Of a stretch of DNA of 64,000 bases, positions 60,933-64,000 are shown in pieces (within the stretch, counting starts at the first letter, position 1; each line of letters starts with the position of its first letter). Source of the stretch: Notolepis coatsorum (Eukaryota > Chordata > Actinopteri > Aulopiformes > Paralepididae); contig OZ020589.1 of NCBI GenBank assembly GCA_963971535.1, positions 57,066,342-57,130,341 of the forward strand, written 5' to 3'. The notes under the pieces are model-generated. The model saw nothing but the letters and a program-made list of their open reading frames with translations, was not told the origin of the DNA and did not search any database. Made by a program: the position numbers and the translations under genes.

Positions 60933-62972
60933 CATGTGTGTTTATATGTACCGTGTACTCACAACTAAGGGGGTTAACTAACCTATAAAGCTATGCTTAG
61001 TGACAAATGAGTAAAGAATGATTCTTTTCTCAGCTTGTAATGACAATGAACAGTGTGTTCACATATTAACAGGTTTTCCTGTTTTAACTGGCCGTATTAA
61101 GGGTAAAGTAGGAGGATTGTGTTTCCCCACGGTTCCCTGGGGACTTCTTCATCCTCCTTTCAGACATGTTGTTGCACTACATTGTGTCACTGTGTGGTAG
61201 GGATACGATGTAACCCTTAGCTTGATTGCTGAGGTTGTGCTAAAACTGCTGGAGAAACTTTATTTTCCTAAAAGAAAAGATTGTTTGGTCGCATTTGTGT
61301 GTGCTTAGCAAGGCCTGTGGCCAATACTAATCGAGAATTATGTATTCTCTCATTATGAAAAACGGCGTTCCTCTGTAGAGTGTTTTTGCCATTTTTTGTA
61401 GGTGATGATGGGTTGTGTGTGTCATGTGACCTACAACTGGGTTGGACTGGCCACAGAAGCACATGTGTAAGTTTGGTACCGGGGCTCTTGGAGAGCCCTC
61501 TCTATTCTGTGTTTTTTCCTTAGTAAAAATCAGATAGCAGGTTAGCTCATGCGCTGTGTGAAGCTGTCAGACGCTTCATAGAGCTGACTATGACTGTGTC
61601 ATACTCTCTTTTTTGTCATTACATCGTATCATGGGTGTGGGGTCGTAAAGGGGTGAACTGGTAACCTTTCCTTCCCCTTTTTTCTGTTGGTCAGGGGTAA
61701 ACCCACCTGTCCTTCAAGGTTCCTGTCACTTTGCGGTTCGGCACGTTACAGGGTGAGGGTGGGGGGGGGTGGGGGGAGTTTCCTGGTCCCACGGCCTGGA
61801 ATATTGGGCGTGTGCACTGCAGAAATTCCCCCGCCATAGAGTACGTCACCGTGCACGTCTCTGTTGGTAGGACTTCCGTGTGCTGTTCAGGTACATGTGA
61901 TGGATCTGTTTAGGGGGGTGGTCAGGGCTCCTCCTCACCAAGCTCCTCCTTCTGTGAGTTGGGACTCCTTCCGTGAGGAGGGAGCCTCCTTCAGAGTACA
62001 GAGCCTCCTCCTCAGATTGTCAAGGTGAGTGGAACCTCTAGAAGGAGTCCTACTCTATTGTGTATGTATTCGATTCAATTCGATTATTGAGTGTGTATGG
62101 GTTCAGTGCCTCCTCCCCGGAGAGCCCTAAAACCAATTTTTTATATGGCTCAAGGTGCAATATATTCTTTTCAATCTGTACAGCTCGCGTGGGAAGTCTC
62201 TCTGGGGATTCCCGTCTCCTTCCTATGGGAGGGTGGTGGGATGTAAAAATGTGAAAAAATTTTACCCCCGGCTGTGTAGACTGGGATACAAACTGTTGGT
62301 GCTTCCTTCTTTTCTACTAAAAAGAGTTGGAGTTAGGAAGTATCACACCCCTCTTGTCGTTCCCCTGGGCACCTTGGGGATTCAATGACAGGTCTAAATA
62401 GCCTGTTCATTGATGTGGGTGTGTCCCGACGCACGTATAGTGCTAGCTCGGGGTGTTCTGTAAACAGGCGACTGACTGGCACGCCTTGGTTGCTTGAGGT
62501 TAAAACGGCGTTTTTATAAAGCAACTGGGATGGAGGTTTTTCCTCTTCCGACGACCAAATCCGACGGCCTGGTTTGGTTATCGACGGATTCTCGTTCATA
62601 TCTGGGGGATGATGACGGAATGGATCTGAACATATGTAGAGGGGTCTCACGCCCTGGGGGTGGGCCACCGGGCGCGGTTCGCCCGAACGTCTGGGTGGCG
62701 CCTTCTTTTCATGTTTAAGATCAACACGCATATCTGCCCCTTCTCCTGGAGTAGGCATGTCGGCGTGGTTAGGGCACGGGACTGGTTCTGGTCACGCTGG
62801 TCCGGATCAGTTGAACCCGTTGTCCGCCGGGGATGCAGATCTGCTGTTCTGGTACCCTGAGGGACTTGGGCTTTTTTCAGGGGGAAAAATGCCAGGTCGG
62901 TCCGGGTGTCACAGGGTTAAGCACTATGGAGACCCTGGTTGGGTACGTTTTTTACTCAGCACTGTCGTAATG

Positions 62973-63091
62973 GCTTACGGCCATGACAACCTGTACACGC
63001 TCGATCTCGTCAGATCTCGGCCGCTACACAGGTTGGTCCTGGTTAGTACTTGGTTGGGAGACCGCCTGGGAATACCAAGTACGGTGTGCTT
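62973..63091 (+). rRNA. 5S rRNA-derived sequence inside copy B (probably not a functional gene)
   Basis: Starts gcttacggccat and includes gatctcgtcagatctcgg, cctggttagtacttgg and gggagaccgcctgggaatac, all hallmarks of vertebrate 5S rRNA in the right order and spacing over about 119 bp. The box A region reads cgctacacagg instead of agctaagcagg, and the 3' strand of helix I is changed. The box C region is nearly intact. No T-run terminator follows immediately. Confidence 0.7.
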
Positions 63092-63581
63092 GGGGCTGGT
63101 TCTCCATTCTTTTTCGCTCCTCTCTCACGCATGGCGAAGAGGGGCCTGTTGGGGTGGTCTTTGACCTCCTCTGGTGACCCTGTGCTTCCCGTATCGCCGG
63201 GCCCGTTCCGAAGTAATGTTTCGTCGACCCGTAGGCCTGGGTTAACCCTTTTTTTGAAAAACTGAAACACTTGTACTGCGGTATAGCCGGTGTATACCCG
63301 CAGGTGTGTTTTGGAGTTTTTTTCTTGAGGGGTTATAGGAACAACCACCGCATTGGGTAACACCAAGGTGGTTGATTCCCTGGTGTGTTGGAGCAGTGTC
63401 AACTCCCGGGTTCACCGGTTGAGGGTGCCCCTGCACGTTCATGACGTCTGCCAATCGTGTCAGCCTTCTCTGCCTCAACCCCTCTGGGTGGGTTTTTTTT
63501 TAATGGAGGCTTGGTCATGCAACACCGCCAGCTTACGCCCCTTCCGCCAGGGCGGCTGTGTTCAGCTGTCCCCTCTGGCGC

Positions 63582-64000
63582 CTGCTGTGATCACTAGGTG
63601 GCCTACCTAGGTTAGGCTAGGAAACGTTAGCTTGCTGCTATCGCTGCTTAGCTTACGTGCTAGTGGTGGCCTACTGTTAGCCAGTCAGCTGTTAGCTGCG
63701 GCGCTAGCCTGCTGTGATCACTAGGTGGCCTGCCTGGCTAGGCTAGGAAACGTTAGCTTGCTGCTATCGGCCGAGGCCCAGCGCGGGGTGGCTCCGGCCC
63801 CTCGCGCGCCGCCGCGGTTCCCAACTCCCCTCTCCCTCACGGGGAGAGGCGGGGGGGATTCGAAGCTCCCCTCTGGTCGCGTGCGCCGTTCGCTCTGCGT
63901 CTCGCGGGCAGGGGCGGTAGCGACCGACGGTTGGAGCGGCCGTTAGCTTAATGCTACTCTGTTGAACGTGCTTTGATTATAACATGTTTTAAACACTCTT
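63582..64000 (+). repeat. Start of a second tandem copy of the copy B unit
   Basis: Matches 58867-59285 with few changes, including the tandem gctaac region and the CpG-rich block. The unit from 58867 to 63581 (about 4.7 kb with the LINE) therefore repeats in tandem and runs beyond the window. Confidence 0.85.

Larger units (their letters stand above)
57786..63581 (+). mobile_element. 5S-bearing inverted-repeat element, copy B (interrupted)
   Basis: Starts with the same 42-bp terminal repeat as copy A (gttctgtatcacactagctc) and follows copy A in reverse orientation through every landmark: promoter-like start, 127-bp tandem region, C/G run (61755), 5S-like block, and the end region to gtcccctctggcgcc. 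A LINE (59691-60932) is inserted at a site that is empty in copy A (about 4731). At 63581 the match breaks and the sequence returns to the element's own 58866 region. So copy B lacks the last 0.7 kb of copy A and passes into a second partial copy. Confidence 0.75.

Noticed and set aside
62985-63090. Functional 5S rRNA gene
   Set aside because: Box A and paired stem positions are altered, no immediate T-run terminator is seen, and both copies share the changes.

Overview
This window reads as intergenic or intronic DNA from a ray-finned (teleost) fish. I found no convincing single-copy host gene and no bacterial-type gene organisation. What it holds is a dense, nested collection of transposable elements and simple repeats: Bel-Pao and Gypsy LTR elements, L2-like and RTE-X/Rex1-like LINE pieces, tRNA-derived SINEs, hAT and other inverted-repeat DNA elements, long (GT)n/(CT)n/(CATA)n/(CTGT)n tracts and a 2.8 kb minisatellite. 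The fish assignment rests on this mix of families and is an inference.

Layout. 1-8240: a composite DNA element with GGGCCCTCATTTATCAA ends, containing a 5.24 kb element ('copy A', 1371-6611) with perfect 42-bp terminal inverted repeats and a 5S rRNA-derived stretch. 9103-13073: a GAGTC-rich hAT remnant, an L2-like LINE split by a 2.0 kb hAT element with an 8-bp target duplication, and a solo LTR. 13230-15866: a Gypsy-type gag fragment between 101-bp direct repeats, then a truncated LINE. 17041-28772: two 1.42 kb direct repeats (the first split by a SINE) around an 8.3 kb interior whose only good ORF is a gag-like CCHC protein. 29473-35609: a young, intact-ended Bel-Pao element (minus strand) with LTRs, a tRNA-Tyr primer site and a 5-bp target duplication, lacking reverse transcriptase, RNase H and the integrase core. 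35984-36448: a second SINE. 36781-39562: the minisatellite. 39563-40745: a LINE-tailed element with a small membrane-protein ORF. 41349-43975: a broken Gypsy element (SCAN-like gag and protease). 43975-45395: pyrimidine-rich DNA. 47858-51506: a 3.65 kb DNA transposon with about 0.94 kb inverted repeats and a transposase-like gene carrying one premature stop. 51620-53640: (GT)n/(CA)n arrays. 53641-57468: the least repetitive stretch. 57786-64000: copy B of the 5S-bearing element, inverted relative to copy A, containing a LINE insertion and running into a second tandem copy.

The coding pieces are selfish-element genes rather than a pathway. The best candidates for something new are the long-inverted-repeat transposon at 47858-51506, the 5S-bearing element present as two inverted copies, the gag-only element at 17041-28772, and the LINE-tailed element with a membrane-protein ORF. 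Family names were assigned by recognition; no database search was run, and identity statements are by eye.
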